Source: Medicago truncatula (Eukaryota > Streptophyta > Magnoliopsida > Fabales > Fabaceae). Taken from it: a stretch of 64,000 nucleotides of DNA. Below the pieces are notes generated by a model. It was not told the DNA's origin. It saw nothing but the letters and a program-made list of their open reading frames with translations, and did not search any database. The stretch lies in contig NC_053043.1 of assembly GCF_003473485.1 (NCBI RefSeq), positions 1,684,001 through 1,748,000 on the forward strand, in the 5' to 3' direction. Both the position numbers and the translations under genes were made by a program. This document shows positions 56,027-64,000 of this stretch, one piece after another. Each line of letters starts with the position of its first letter. Within the stretch, counting starts at the first letter, position 1.

Positions 56027-56035
56027 TATATATAA
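56027..56035 (+). promoter_or_regulatory. TATA box of the Pro/Ile/Val-repeat gene
   Basis: TATATATAA about 61 bp before the ATG, within a position suited to a transcription start near 56060. Confidence 0.6.
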
Positions 56036-56095
56036 CAAGAAGTAGATCATATATGTTTCAATACAAATATACCATTTCTCTATTTCTCAAGTACG

Positions 56096-56491
56096 ATGGT
56101 TTCAATCTTCAAAATTGCTTTCTCAATTCCAATGTTATTAATATTTTTTGTTGCTTTGGAGTTCACTAATGGTCAAATTCTTCCTCCAATTCTTCCTCCA
56201 ATCATTTCTCCGATTGTTCCTCCAGTAGGCGGAGTCATTCCTCCGATTTTTCCTCCAATCATTCCTCCGATTGTTCCTCCAGTAGGTGGGGTCATTCCTC
56301 CAATCATTCCTCCAATTGTTCCTCCAGTAGGTGTGGTCATTCCTCTAGTAGGCGGGGTCATTCCTCCGATTGTTCCTCCAGTAAGCGGGATCATTCCTCC
56401 GATTGTTCCTCTAGTAGGCGGGGTCATTCCTCCGATTGTTCCTCCAGTAGGTGGGGTCATTCCTCCAATTGTTCCTCCAATTTATTTATGA
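56096..56491 (+). CDS. small secreted Pro/Ile/Val/Gly repeat protein
   Basis: A single exon of 131 codons. Residues 1-26 are a signal peptide (MVSIFKIAFSIPMLLIFFVA..., cleavage likely before QILPP). The mature part of about 105 aa is built of 11-residue repeats around GGVIPPIVPPV (33 bp of DNA each) with variant units (VGVVIPLV, VSGIIPPIVPL). It has no charged residue and no cysteine. It should go to the secretory pathway or cell wall, where Pro-rich repeats can be hydroxylated. Pro-rich cell-wall proteins and nodulins usually carry Lys, Tyr or His in their repeats (PPVYK and similar), which are lacking here. I know no precise family. A poly(A)-signal-like AATAATAAAAATAAGG follows at about 56532. 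Confidence 0.75.
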   Translation: MVSIFKIAFSIPMLLIFFVALEFTNGQILPPILPPIISPIVPPVGGVIPPIFPPIIPPIVPPVGGVIPPIIPPIVPPVGVVIPLVGGVIPPIVPPVSGIIPPIVPLVGGVIPPIVPPVGGVIPPIVPPIYL

Positions 56492-57721
56492 GAATAATAC
56501 TCTTAACTTATACCTCAATTTATGTTGATTGAATAATAAAAATAAGGATGTAGCGCCTTATTATAACTTTTCTTATAGTAAATCATCTTATATTGATCGC
56601 AAGAATTATGAATTTGGTCTTCCTTTCTTCCTCTTTCTCATATATTTCTTATCATTTATTTTGATATAAAAAGTTCCTTTCTTAGTGCAATTTTATTTGT
56701 TTTATACAAAAGGTACATGGTCGGCCTAATAGATTAATAGATAGACCTAGAGAAAAAAAATTATTGAGGCCTTTTAAAATATATTTTTTAACCAAGTACT
56801 TATAAAAAGACATTAAAAGAAATTCATTTTGTATTGACCAAAGTGTTGACCAAGATTTGAATCTACGATCAAGAGTACTTGAGGCTTTTTCCATAACCAA
56901 TTAAGCTATGCAATGTCAATAAATTATCTAATATATTATAAATTTATAACCAGATTATTTTTTAACGCCCATTATTTTATCCAAAATTTTAAGGTTAAAG
57001 TTATTGCTTGGATTGCTTGACATTTTGGTCGACCCTACTTTAAAATAAATACTTTATCCATTATATTATAACTTTCAATGTGTTCCTTTTTTTTTTAAGT
57101 GCACTAATTTTAAAGAGAGGGCAATTATTTTTATGAGAGGGCAATAATTTTTTGTTTATGAGAGGGCAATAGTTATAATATGAAAAGTTTTATTTGATAT
57201 ATACATATTTCAACTTGAAAAAAAAAATACTAAAAGTCAATAACGGATAAATGAGAGATGGTATAACATTAACAAGTCTATATTATTTTATACGAGAATA
57301 ACCTACCAACTTCAAAAGTAATTTTAAAGAATTCCCCTCAAAATAAATAAAAAGTAATCTAAAGAGTTACTCTTTCTCTTCGCCCTTCATTTATTTAATT
57401 TAATGAACTAAATTTAAGTCTTATTAATAATCAATTAGTCTGATTCCATCAATATTTACTTTTTATAAACACAATTAATTAGTGGGAAGTTTAATTCTTT
57501 TGCCGTGGATACAAACAATATGTTGAATCTAGATAGTGAGAAGATTGATATGAGAATTTTAGTTTTGAATATAGATATGAGATCACGTCATATTAAGCTC
57601 TATTCTTGAATAAGACATTGACACCATCTATGAGAATTGTTCACTATTCCTTACAAATTTTCTCAAATCCACCACCATAAATGTTTTTCACAAATGTAAA
57701 TGTATCGGTTACGACTTTCTG
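56492..57721. other. AT-rich intergenic interval
   Basis: No gene recognised. GAGAGGGCAATAA-type short tandem motifs occur near 57114-57175. Confidence 0.4.
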
Positions 57722-57952
57722 ATGGCCGGTTCTTGGTCTACTCGTGCAAGAGACAACTCAAGCACCACCACAACTCATAGTTATGCGGTACAAATTCTTC
57801 AAGGTCGCTCTTATCCGATTCTTTCTCCCGTAACCAAAGGCGAAGCTTCGCAATGCACTTCCACTTTCGGACCCGACATCGGCTCAATCCACTGTGTTTT
57901 GAGTCTTTTTGGTAAGAAATCATGTAAATTGACAAAACAAGACATCACATGA
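57722..57952 (+). CDS. short unassigned ORF (76 aa), possible gene fragment
   Basis: A frame starting MAGSWSTRARDNSSTTTTHS with base composition richer in C and G than its surroundings, ending at a TGA. No domain recognised, no clear splice partners. The ORF end overlaps the left copy of a direct repeat. It could be an exon or a relic. I give no function. Confidence 0.3.
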   Translation: MAGSWSTRARDNSSTTTTHSYAVQILQGRSYPILSPVTKGEASQCTSTFGPDIGSIHCVLSLFGKKSCKLTKQDIT

Positions 57953-58575
57953 AGGATTAAGAATATGAAGATTGAAGATCAATGATTCTTAGAATATATT
58001 TGAAGGCAATACAAAATGAATAAAATTTATTTCAAGTTCCAACGCATTGCAAAACCTTATTACACAATAATCATTACATACAGCCTCTTTATATTCACCT
58101 AAAGACCTAAACAACTACATATAATTCATTTAATTTAATTAAGCTTCCTTTTTAGTTCATTTTTAGAGCATTTACAAAAATATAATATAAATGAAGGGTA
58201 GTTTGTTTAAGGTTTATATTTTACTTGTTTTGGGTATTGTGAACACATTAGTGCATGGACAAGGGACCGTTGATAACAAAGCATCATATGACATTTTAGT
58301 TATGTTTTTAGTACTTTTTTTTTCATTTGAAGACAAATGAGATGAGAGTTAGAGGAGTTGTCAATGAGTTGAGAAACAAATTGTATTGTTTTCATTTGAG
58401 TCGTTGTAATTCAGTTTTATCCTAGAGCATGAAACTATATAGGTGTTTTGTAGTGAGGAATCATGTAAATCATCAAAGCAAGACATCACGTGAAGGATTA
58501 AGGATGAAGAAATGAAGATCAAGAGTTCTTAGAATGTTGTTGAAGATAATACAAAGTGAATAAAATTCATTTTAG
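57912..58575. repeat. direct repeats of about 115 bp, 548 bp apart
   Basis: About 57918-58035 and 58465-58575 share AATCATGTAAAT, CAAGACATCACRTGAAGGATT and TTCTTAGAATRT segments in the same order and spacing. They could be LTRs of a small decayed TRIM or a segmental duplication. Confidence 0.65.
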
Positions 58576-59644
58576 ATTCCTAGGAGTTTTCAGACGGAAG
58601 AACAATCGAAAACAGGAGGTAAATGCAAGAAATCTCTCCTGAGGGGCTACCTCATGCGCCCCTACGTTTGTGCCATGCACCCCTGCGCCTGGGACATAAT
58701 TCCTTGCTGCCCCAGGCCCCCATGCTTAGAAGCGGGTAAAACCCGCTTTTTGTTTGCTTTGCAACCTGGATCGACAGATAAAGCCCAATTTTCTTCTCTT
58801 AATCCCTAAGTAACCTCATGTTATAAATAGAGACCTTTGACACTATTTTATTCATTCAGAAACATTGACGGTTCAGAGCAAGGGTCAAATATCATAGATT
58901 CAAGGTGGAATTATACCTTCTTTTATTCTTTCTAGTGTATGTTTTTCTTTTGTTTTGTTATGATGTATGTTGTCATGAGCAACTAAACCTCTTGATTAGG
59001 GTTTCACGATGAACCCCCTTCTTATTAGTTGAAATTTATTAATAAAATATTCATTCAGTTTATGCTTTTGATTGTGTTGAGATTTAAATTATATTATGCT
59101 CGTTCATTAATGCTTTGTCAATCGGTTAACTGTGAGTGTAAGCTTCGGGTTTGATATGTAGGATTAAAGTAGGCACTGACAACCCAAAATTTTATCAGTT
59201 CATTGGCTTTTCTAATTACTACTTCTTATAGAGGTTAGGAAGTTAAGGTTTGAGTCTTTTCCATCATTACTCATTTCTTTAGAAAAACGTAGTACACGAC
59301 TCCAGTTGGTCCTACACAAGTTATCTAAAGGAACCAGTGTGGGTCTTACTGTTGGGTTTCATAAAATATGTGATGCACCACGTAAGTTATTTGTTTTCAT
59401 AAAAGATAATTCCAATAAAGAGGAAGATGAATTCAAGAAACTCTAACAGCCGTTAATCTCACGTGACCAAGAGTACTAGGAGAACCGATTTCAGCAGCTC
59501 TTCTTCTTATAGGCAACTTGTCTCTAAATATTTGTTGCAGCGGGTTATGAAGTGGGTGGTGCAACCTTACAACTTGATTTGTTATGACATGTTTGTTTGC
59601 ACATGATTTTGAACACCTTTCTCTTCATTCTATCTCTTTCAATT
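58576..59644. other. repeat-like interval, possible LTR
   Basis: TTATAAATAGAGACC near 58821 followed by a leader-like stretch suggests an LTR promoter. GC-rich block 58640-58760 has the motif GCGGGTAAAACCCGC. No coding domain recognised. Confidence 0.35.
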
Positions 59645-60205
59645 TCACATTGGTCTTTGATGCTTCCCTTTCACCTTCTTAGTTGTTGCACCATCATTGG
59701 CAACAGGTTTTCTCATATCAACAACTTCAGTGGTCGGTTCATCAACTACAAAACTTTCTTCACGTGCAGATCTTTCGTTATCACTCTCATCAAAGTTATT
59801 ATTAATTGCACTATCCGAAATTTTTTTTTTTCTACCCTTGTTTGTGTCGAAAAATCCAAAAATGCCCCCCTTTTGAAAAAAATTGCATAAATGCCCTACT
59901 TTTTCAGTTTTTTTGGTACCTTGCTACCCCCACTTGCGGGGTACCTTTAAATTTTTTTTAAAAAATATTAAGTACCCCGCAAGTCAAACTTGCGTGCTAT
60001 TTTTTGAATTTTTTTTTTTAAAATTTTTATTACCTCGCAACCCCCACTTGCGGGGTATTTTTTGATTTTTTTTTTAATTCCCGCAAGTCAAAATGACTTG
60101 TTTTTTTTTTTGGTTTTTTTTTTAAAAATTTTTAAAATACAAAAAAAATAATAAATAAATTAAATATCATAATATCTACAATTATTATAAATGCCCGGCT
60201 GTCCC

Positions 60206-61425
60206 ACACCCTCGTCTTCGACGATTTCTTCCGCGATTTACTTGAGGGTCATGTTGGTCTTCGTCATTGTTATCTGTATCTGATTGTATTTGACTACCAT
60301 AACCCAATGACAACGACACATCGTGTTCCCTTGTTTGCCATCCAATATCCAGAAATTGTTAATTGTCGTTGAACGAAGCCGGAGAGAAGTGAGATAATAG
60401 GTTTGTTGGTGTTGGTGGATGGTTGTAGTTTTGGTTGGTGTACATTGGATATTGTGGGCTGTTGTAGGGGGGGTAATTGGTGTTGGACGGTCCAGCTTGG
60501 TTTGGGTCATTATAGGAGAAGTAGTTGTTGTTGGATGTGGTAGCTTGATTTGGGTCATTGTAACCATAATTTGGCATTGAATTTTGTTGGTAAGTTGACT
60601 GATATTGGGGCTCATATGCATTTCTCGGGGAGGTATATGGTGGTGGTTGGATGATATTTTGTTGGGGGGTGTCGAGAAATTCATACATTACAGAACCATG
60701 AATGTTTTGTGTTGTATGTGGTTGGGATTGATGATCTTGTAGTTGAGAAAAAATGTCTTGATCCCAAAAATCATCATGAATTGGTGTTTGGTTGTTGTGA
60801 ATTTCAGGTTCATGTTCCGGCTATGGCTCTTCTTGTTCGTCTGGATCTGAATCTGATGGTTTTGTCTCAACTGAAATCCTTAGACGTGGGTTGCATGTGG
60901 TTGTCAACCACTCAATATATGCATGACTTGGGGTGAGTGATCTTGGCTGCATGCGAGGTAAAGTATAACTCTGTCGGTTGTCCCAATGTTGGCTCTCTAT
61001 CGGAAAGCGAAAACCATTTGATTGGTACCACGTCTTGAACCGTTTGTCCACCGTATGGAATTGTCGCATGTCTCTTGGGGCCCCGGGTATTTCTTGTGGC
61101 AAACCAAATTGAAGCTTCACCCTATCAGTTGGATGCCATTCAACTTTGTCAAAACAGATAAGGTAAGTTGTTGTTGTCCATTCCCAATAGTCTTCAGGCT
61201 GGTTGTATGGAACCTTCTTGTAAGGTCTCCATTTAAACTGGCACAAGAGAGAAGTTGTAGTGTAAGGCTAACAATTTTGATATATATATATATGAACTCA
61301 TAATTAAAAAATCAATTAAAATATTACATCATGTGGTAGTATGTCATCAAACTTTTTTCTGTAAGATATAGTGTCATGGCTTGGATTCTCGTAGTATCTT
61401 GAACCTACACCTGTCCATCTAACAA
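60206..61425 (-). pseudogene. plant mobile domain (PMD, MAIN-like) gene carried by the MULE
   Basis: From 61425 downward the minus strand encodes GVGSRYYENPSHDTISYRKK, an intron-like gap, then YLICFDKVEWHPTDRVKLQFG, GLPQEIPGAPRDMRQFHTVD and a long Gln/Asn/Pro/Tyr-rich tail ending RGRNRRRRGCGTAGHL. The RVxxQFGLxQxIPxxP block and the RRRRGCGTxGHL end are typical of PMD proteins in plant genomes, many of them transposon-borne. In-frame stops at 60821 (TAG) and 60359 (TAA) show inactivation. The N-terminal half of the PMD is missing at the junction with the transposase piece. Confidence 0.75.
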
Positions 61426-62234
61426 ATGATATAAAGAAATTAGTAGCTAATTTATCAAATAATAATATTAATAAGAAGCGAAAGGCTTTAGCATGGGTCG
61501 ACAATATTCCCAAACAAAAGTGGACTCAATCACATGACGATGGTCGACGATGGGGCCATATGACAAGTAACTTGGTAGAGTCACAAAACAACGTGTATAA
61601 GGGTATTCGAGGACTCCCGATCACAGCTATTGTGAAAGCATCATATTACAGGTTGGCGGCCTTGTTTGCTAAAAGAGGACATGAGGCAGCGGCAAGGGTA
61701 AATTCTGGTGAGCCATTCTCAGAAAACAGCATGAAATATCTGAGGAATGAGGTGATTAAATCCAACAGTCATCATGTCACTCAGTTTGATCGGGATCGGT
61801 ATACCTTTTCCGTCCGTGAAACCATCGACCATAGAGAAGGATTACCAAAGGGAGAATACAAGGTAGACCTGCAAAATAAATGATGTGATTGTGGACGATT
61901 CAGAGCGTTACACCTACCATGCTCACATGTCATTGCCGCATGTTCTAGCTTTTGTCATGACTACAAGACTTTTGTCAATAACAAATTCACGAATGAGTGT
62001 GTATACGCCGTATACAACATCCACTTCGACGTGGTTCACCACCAGTCATATTGGCCTAATTATGAAGGACTGAAGGTGGTTCCCGACAAGTCTATGCGTA
62101 GGGCAAAGAAAGGTCGTCCACCAATTACTCGCATTAGGACCGAAATGGACGATGTGGAAACTGAGAGAAGATGCGGCGTTTGTAGGATGCCTGGTCATTC
62201 CTGCAAAGATTGCATTAATATTAGACATCAGTAG
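61423..62234 (+). pseudogene. MURA-type transposase, C-terminal part
   Basis: One plus-strand frame reads NDIKKLVANLS, WVDNIPKQKWTQSHDDGRRW, GHMTSNLVESQNNVYKGIRG, LPITAIVKASYYRLAALFAK and QFDRDRYTFSVRET, then a TGA at 61881-61883, then the SWIM zinc finger CDCGRFRALHLPCSHVIAAC and a zinc knuckle CGVCRMPGHSCKDC. This is the C-terminal third of a MuDR/MURA transposase. The DDE catalytic core is absent. TGA stands where relatives often have Trp, a single-base nonsense change. Confidence 0.85.
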
Positions 62235-62797
62235 AACTCTAGTCTTTATTTCATATTTATTGTATTTCGTATGTTTTTAATTTTGTAAATATTATGATTA
62301 TTATTATAATTACTTTTTTGTCAACGCCTAGATTTACATTATTAATATAAGTTCAAATGGTATGATAAATTGAAAAATTAAACGAAGTATTTATAGTAGA
62401 TGAAATAATACATGTAAATATTGTGGTATTTTTTTTGTTTATTATTTTTTTTTTGTCCTTATTAATTTTTTTGTTTAGAGTGGTATTTTAAAAATTAAAA
62501 AAAAAACAAGTCATTTTGACTTGCGGGAATTAAAAAAAAATCAAAAAATACCCCGCAAGTGGGGGTTGCGAGGTAATAAAATTTTAAAAAAAAAAATTCA
62601 AAAAATAGCACGCAAGTTTGACTTGCGGGGTACTTAATATTTTTTAAAAAAAAAATTAAAGGTACCCCGCAAGTGGGGGTAGCAAGGTACCAAAAAAACT
62701 GAAAAAGTAGGGCATTTGTGCAATTTTTTTCAAAAGGGGGGATTTTTGGATTTTTCGACAAAAACAAGGGCAGGAAAAAAAAAAAATCGCACTATCC

Positions 62798-63795
62798 TCT
62801 TTATCGCTTTCATCATCCGTATCATCACCAACTTCTTATTGATAAGACTCATTCACAGTTGGTTCTTGAGCAAACTATAATAGAATTACCACCCACGCAT
62901 TTGGTTCTTGCACATCATCATCCACAGCAACATTATAATGAGGACCCCAAAACAACAACTAATTTTTTAGGTCAACTGATAATCATCTATTGCATAAATA
63001 AATCCTTATAACAATCAACAACAATTTTTTTGTGATCGCTAAAATTATGCTGTGATTCAAACCCGACCAAGACACTAAAATAAACCTAGACTTGAAAACC
63101 CCTAAATAAAAATACTTGTAGCTTTGTTCACCTTCATTCGCCGCCTTAATTTGTTTGTTTTCCTTCGTTCGTCTCCATTCACCTTCGACTCGCCATTGTG
63201 ATCCCTGGCGCTCTCCCCCCTCATGCATCTGTTCGGTGCACTTCTGCTTCTTTTGCGTGTACAAATTAATATTACACTGTTGTTATCTTCTTCTTTCTTC
63301 AGTCTTTTTTATTAAATAAACCTAACTATTTATTAATATTAAATCAAACCTAAAATAATTATAAACAAATTAATATTACACCTAAGCGACTCGTAAGATT
63401 CTTGTAAGCTGTTAGTTTGAATTTGACTGATAGATCACTGTTAATATGCAATTTAAACTGTCACTATATTCATTGCCTTGTTCATATTTTCACTTGATGT
63501 AGCTATCAGATACATTCATTACACACTAGTTGTGTATGGAGTTCCATTGAACGGCCTACAAGGCTAAGACAATTACAACAGTGATACAGACTTCAAAAAA
63601 CAATACTACATGATCATATCGGTTTTCTTACAAATAAACAGGATTGTGGGTGATAATACAACATACAGCGAGTCAAGGAGAAATAAATTGAGACCACACT
63701 TCGATATATCTATGCAGGCCCCATAATTGAGCACTCTATCAACTCCAAAAGCTGGATTTTCTCTTCTACATCAACTCCTGCTACTGATTTTTATA
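62798..63795. other. interval after the MULE
   Basis: Apart from the split acidic frame (62789-62920) nothing recognisable. From about 63480 the sequence looks like the 3' UTR of a minus-strand gene. Confidence 0.4.
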
Positions 63796-63845
63796 AAGAT
63801 CATTGAACTGCAAAAGTTCAAAGGAAAAAAAAAAAAACTAAATTT

Positions 63846-63945
63846 GAGATCGCAAAGAATATGATATTGGAATGACTGCCACTGCAGCTGTGACAAGTAA
63901 GACAATAAGATAACTGAAACAAACTAACCAGCTTGTTTTGTTTTC
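63846..63945 (-). CDS. possible last exon of a membrane protein running out of the window
   Basis: The minus strand reads ENKTSWLVCFSYLIVLLVTA, AVAVIPISYSLRSQI and a TAG stop at about 63841, a single C-terminal membrane helix with a short basic tail. An acceptor is possible near 63945 (ACAAG). A partial copy of this stretch and of its 3' flank lies at 47760-47930. The gene identity is unknown and most of it would lie beyond position 64000. Confidence 0.35.
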
Positions 63946-64000
63946 TTGTGTTTTTTAGCATTTGCAGTAAGAGACATTTTTTAGTTCTTAATATAAACAA

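Larger units (their letters stand above)
59817..62788. mobile_element. Mutator-like element (MULE) with long TIRs and 9-bp TSD
   Basis: GCACTATCC at 59808-59816 and 62789-62797 is the 9-bp duplication expected for MULEs. The ends (GAAATTTTTTTTTTTCTACCC and its approximate inverse) open terminal inverted repeats of about 300 bp (59817-60125 and 62485-62788) with many CGCAAGT / ACTTGCG motifs. Between them are two decayed genes in divergent orientation: a plant-mobile-domain gene on the minus strand and the C-terminal part of a MURA-type transposase on the plus strand. The element is about 3.0 kb and cannot be autonomous. Confidence 0.9.
59645..62920 (-). pseudogene. acidic coding-like sequence split by the Mutator-like element
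   Basis: If the MULE and one TSD copy are removed, the minus-strand frame reads through the junction: EVGDDTDDESDKEDS from 62840-62789, continuing AINNNFDESDNERSAREESF from 59816 downward to a stop at 59645. Upstream, two in-frame stops are present. The acidic Asp/Glu/Ser-rich character resembles N-terminal parts of plant transposon proteins, but the family is not identified. Confidence 0.45.

Noticed and set aside
56173-56460. 95-codon open frame on the minus strand opposite the Pro/Ile/Val-repeat gene
   Set aside because: It is a product of the 33-bp repeat (a multiple of three). It has no signal peptide or promoter, while the plus-strand frame has both.
1-64000. CRISPR arrays, operons, riboswitches, bacterial insertion sequences
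   Set aside because: The window is plant nuclear DNA; the only short regular repeats are a minisatellite, the protein-coding 33-bp repeat and microsatellites.

Overview
The window is nuclear DNA from an AT-rich legume genome, most probably Medicago truncatula or a close relative in the inverted-repeat-lacking clade. The main evidence is a gene for a nodule-specific cysteine-rich (NCR) peptide. Legume-type SINEs, a Cassandra solo LTR carrying 5S rRNA sequence, and many Mutator-, Tourist- and Stowaway-type miniature elements agree with this. Genes have GT-AG introns, so most exons had to be joined by hand from splice sites, reading phase and protein-family conservation.

Layout. 1-2060: the last three exons of an alpha/beta hydrolase, with a LINE remnant in antisense in one intron. 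2.8-6.2 kb: two foldback elements and a 5'-truncated LINE with a perfect 10-bp target-site duplication (TSD). 6.5-6.9 kb: the NCR gene on the minus strand. 9.99-30.79 kb: one DEMETER/ROS1-like 5-methylcytosine DNA glycosylase gene about 20 kb long. Its introns hold a Helitron, a CACTA element, several foldback elements and a young, apparently intact Copia retrotransposon. 32.2 kb: Cassandra solo LTR. 34.1-36.6 kb: a two-exon gene of unknown function. 37.4-46.3 kb: a minus-strand tandem array of type I metacaspases. Two keep the catalytic His/Cys, one has Ser in place of Cys, and one is only a 3' fragment. 48 kb: an F-box/LRR relic. 50.3-50.6 kb: two 3' exons of an Mpv17/PMP22-like gene. 56.1 kb: a gene for a small secreted Pro/Ile/Val/Gly repeat protein with no charged residue in its mature part. 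59.8-62.8 kb: a Mutator-like element with about 300-bp terminal inverted repeats and a 9-bp TSD, carrying decayed transposase and plant-mobile-domain genes in divergent orientation.

The most unusual signal is at small scale. At least ten places hold an insertion of only about 11-27 bp, essentially a poly(A) or poly(T) run plus a few bases, between perfect or near-perfect direct repeats of 13-18 bp. They look like target-primed retroposition events that copied little more than the tail of a SINE or LINE. The second theme is the glycosylase gene. It has a duplicated 5' exon, it lacks the cysteines of the permuted CXXC unit, and a 55-bp insertion between 10-bp direct repeats breaks its frame.

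The genes do not form an operon-like system. The metacaspases are a local gene family (programmed cell death and proteostasis), the NCR gene belongs to symbiosis, and the rest are independent loci among transposable elements.
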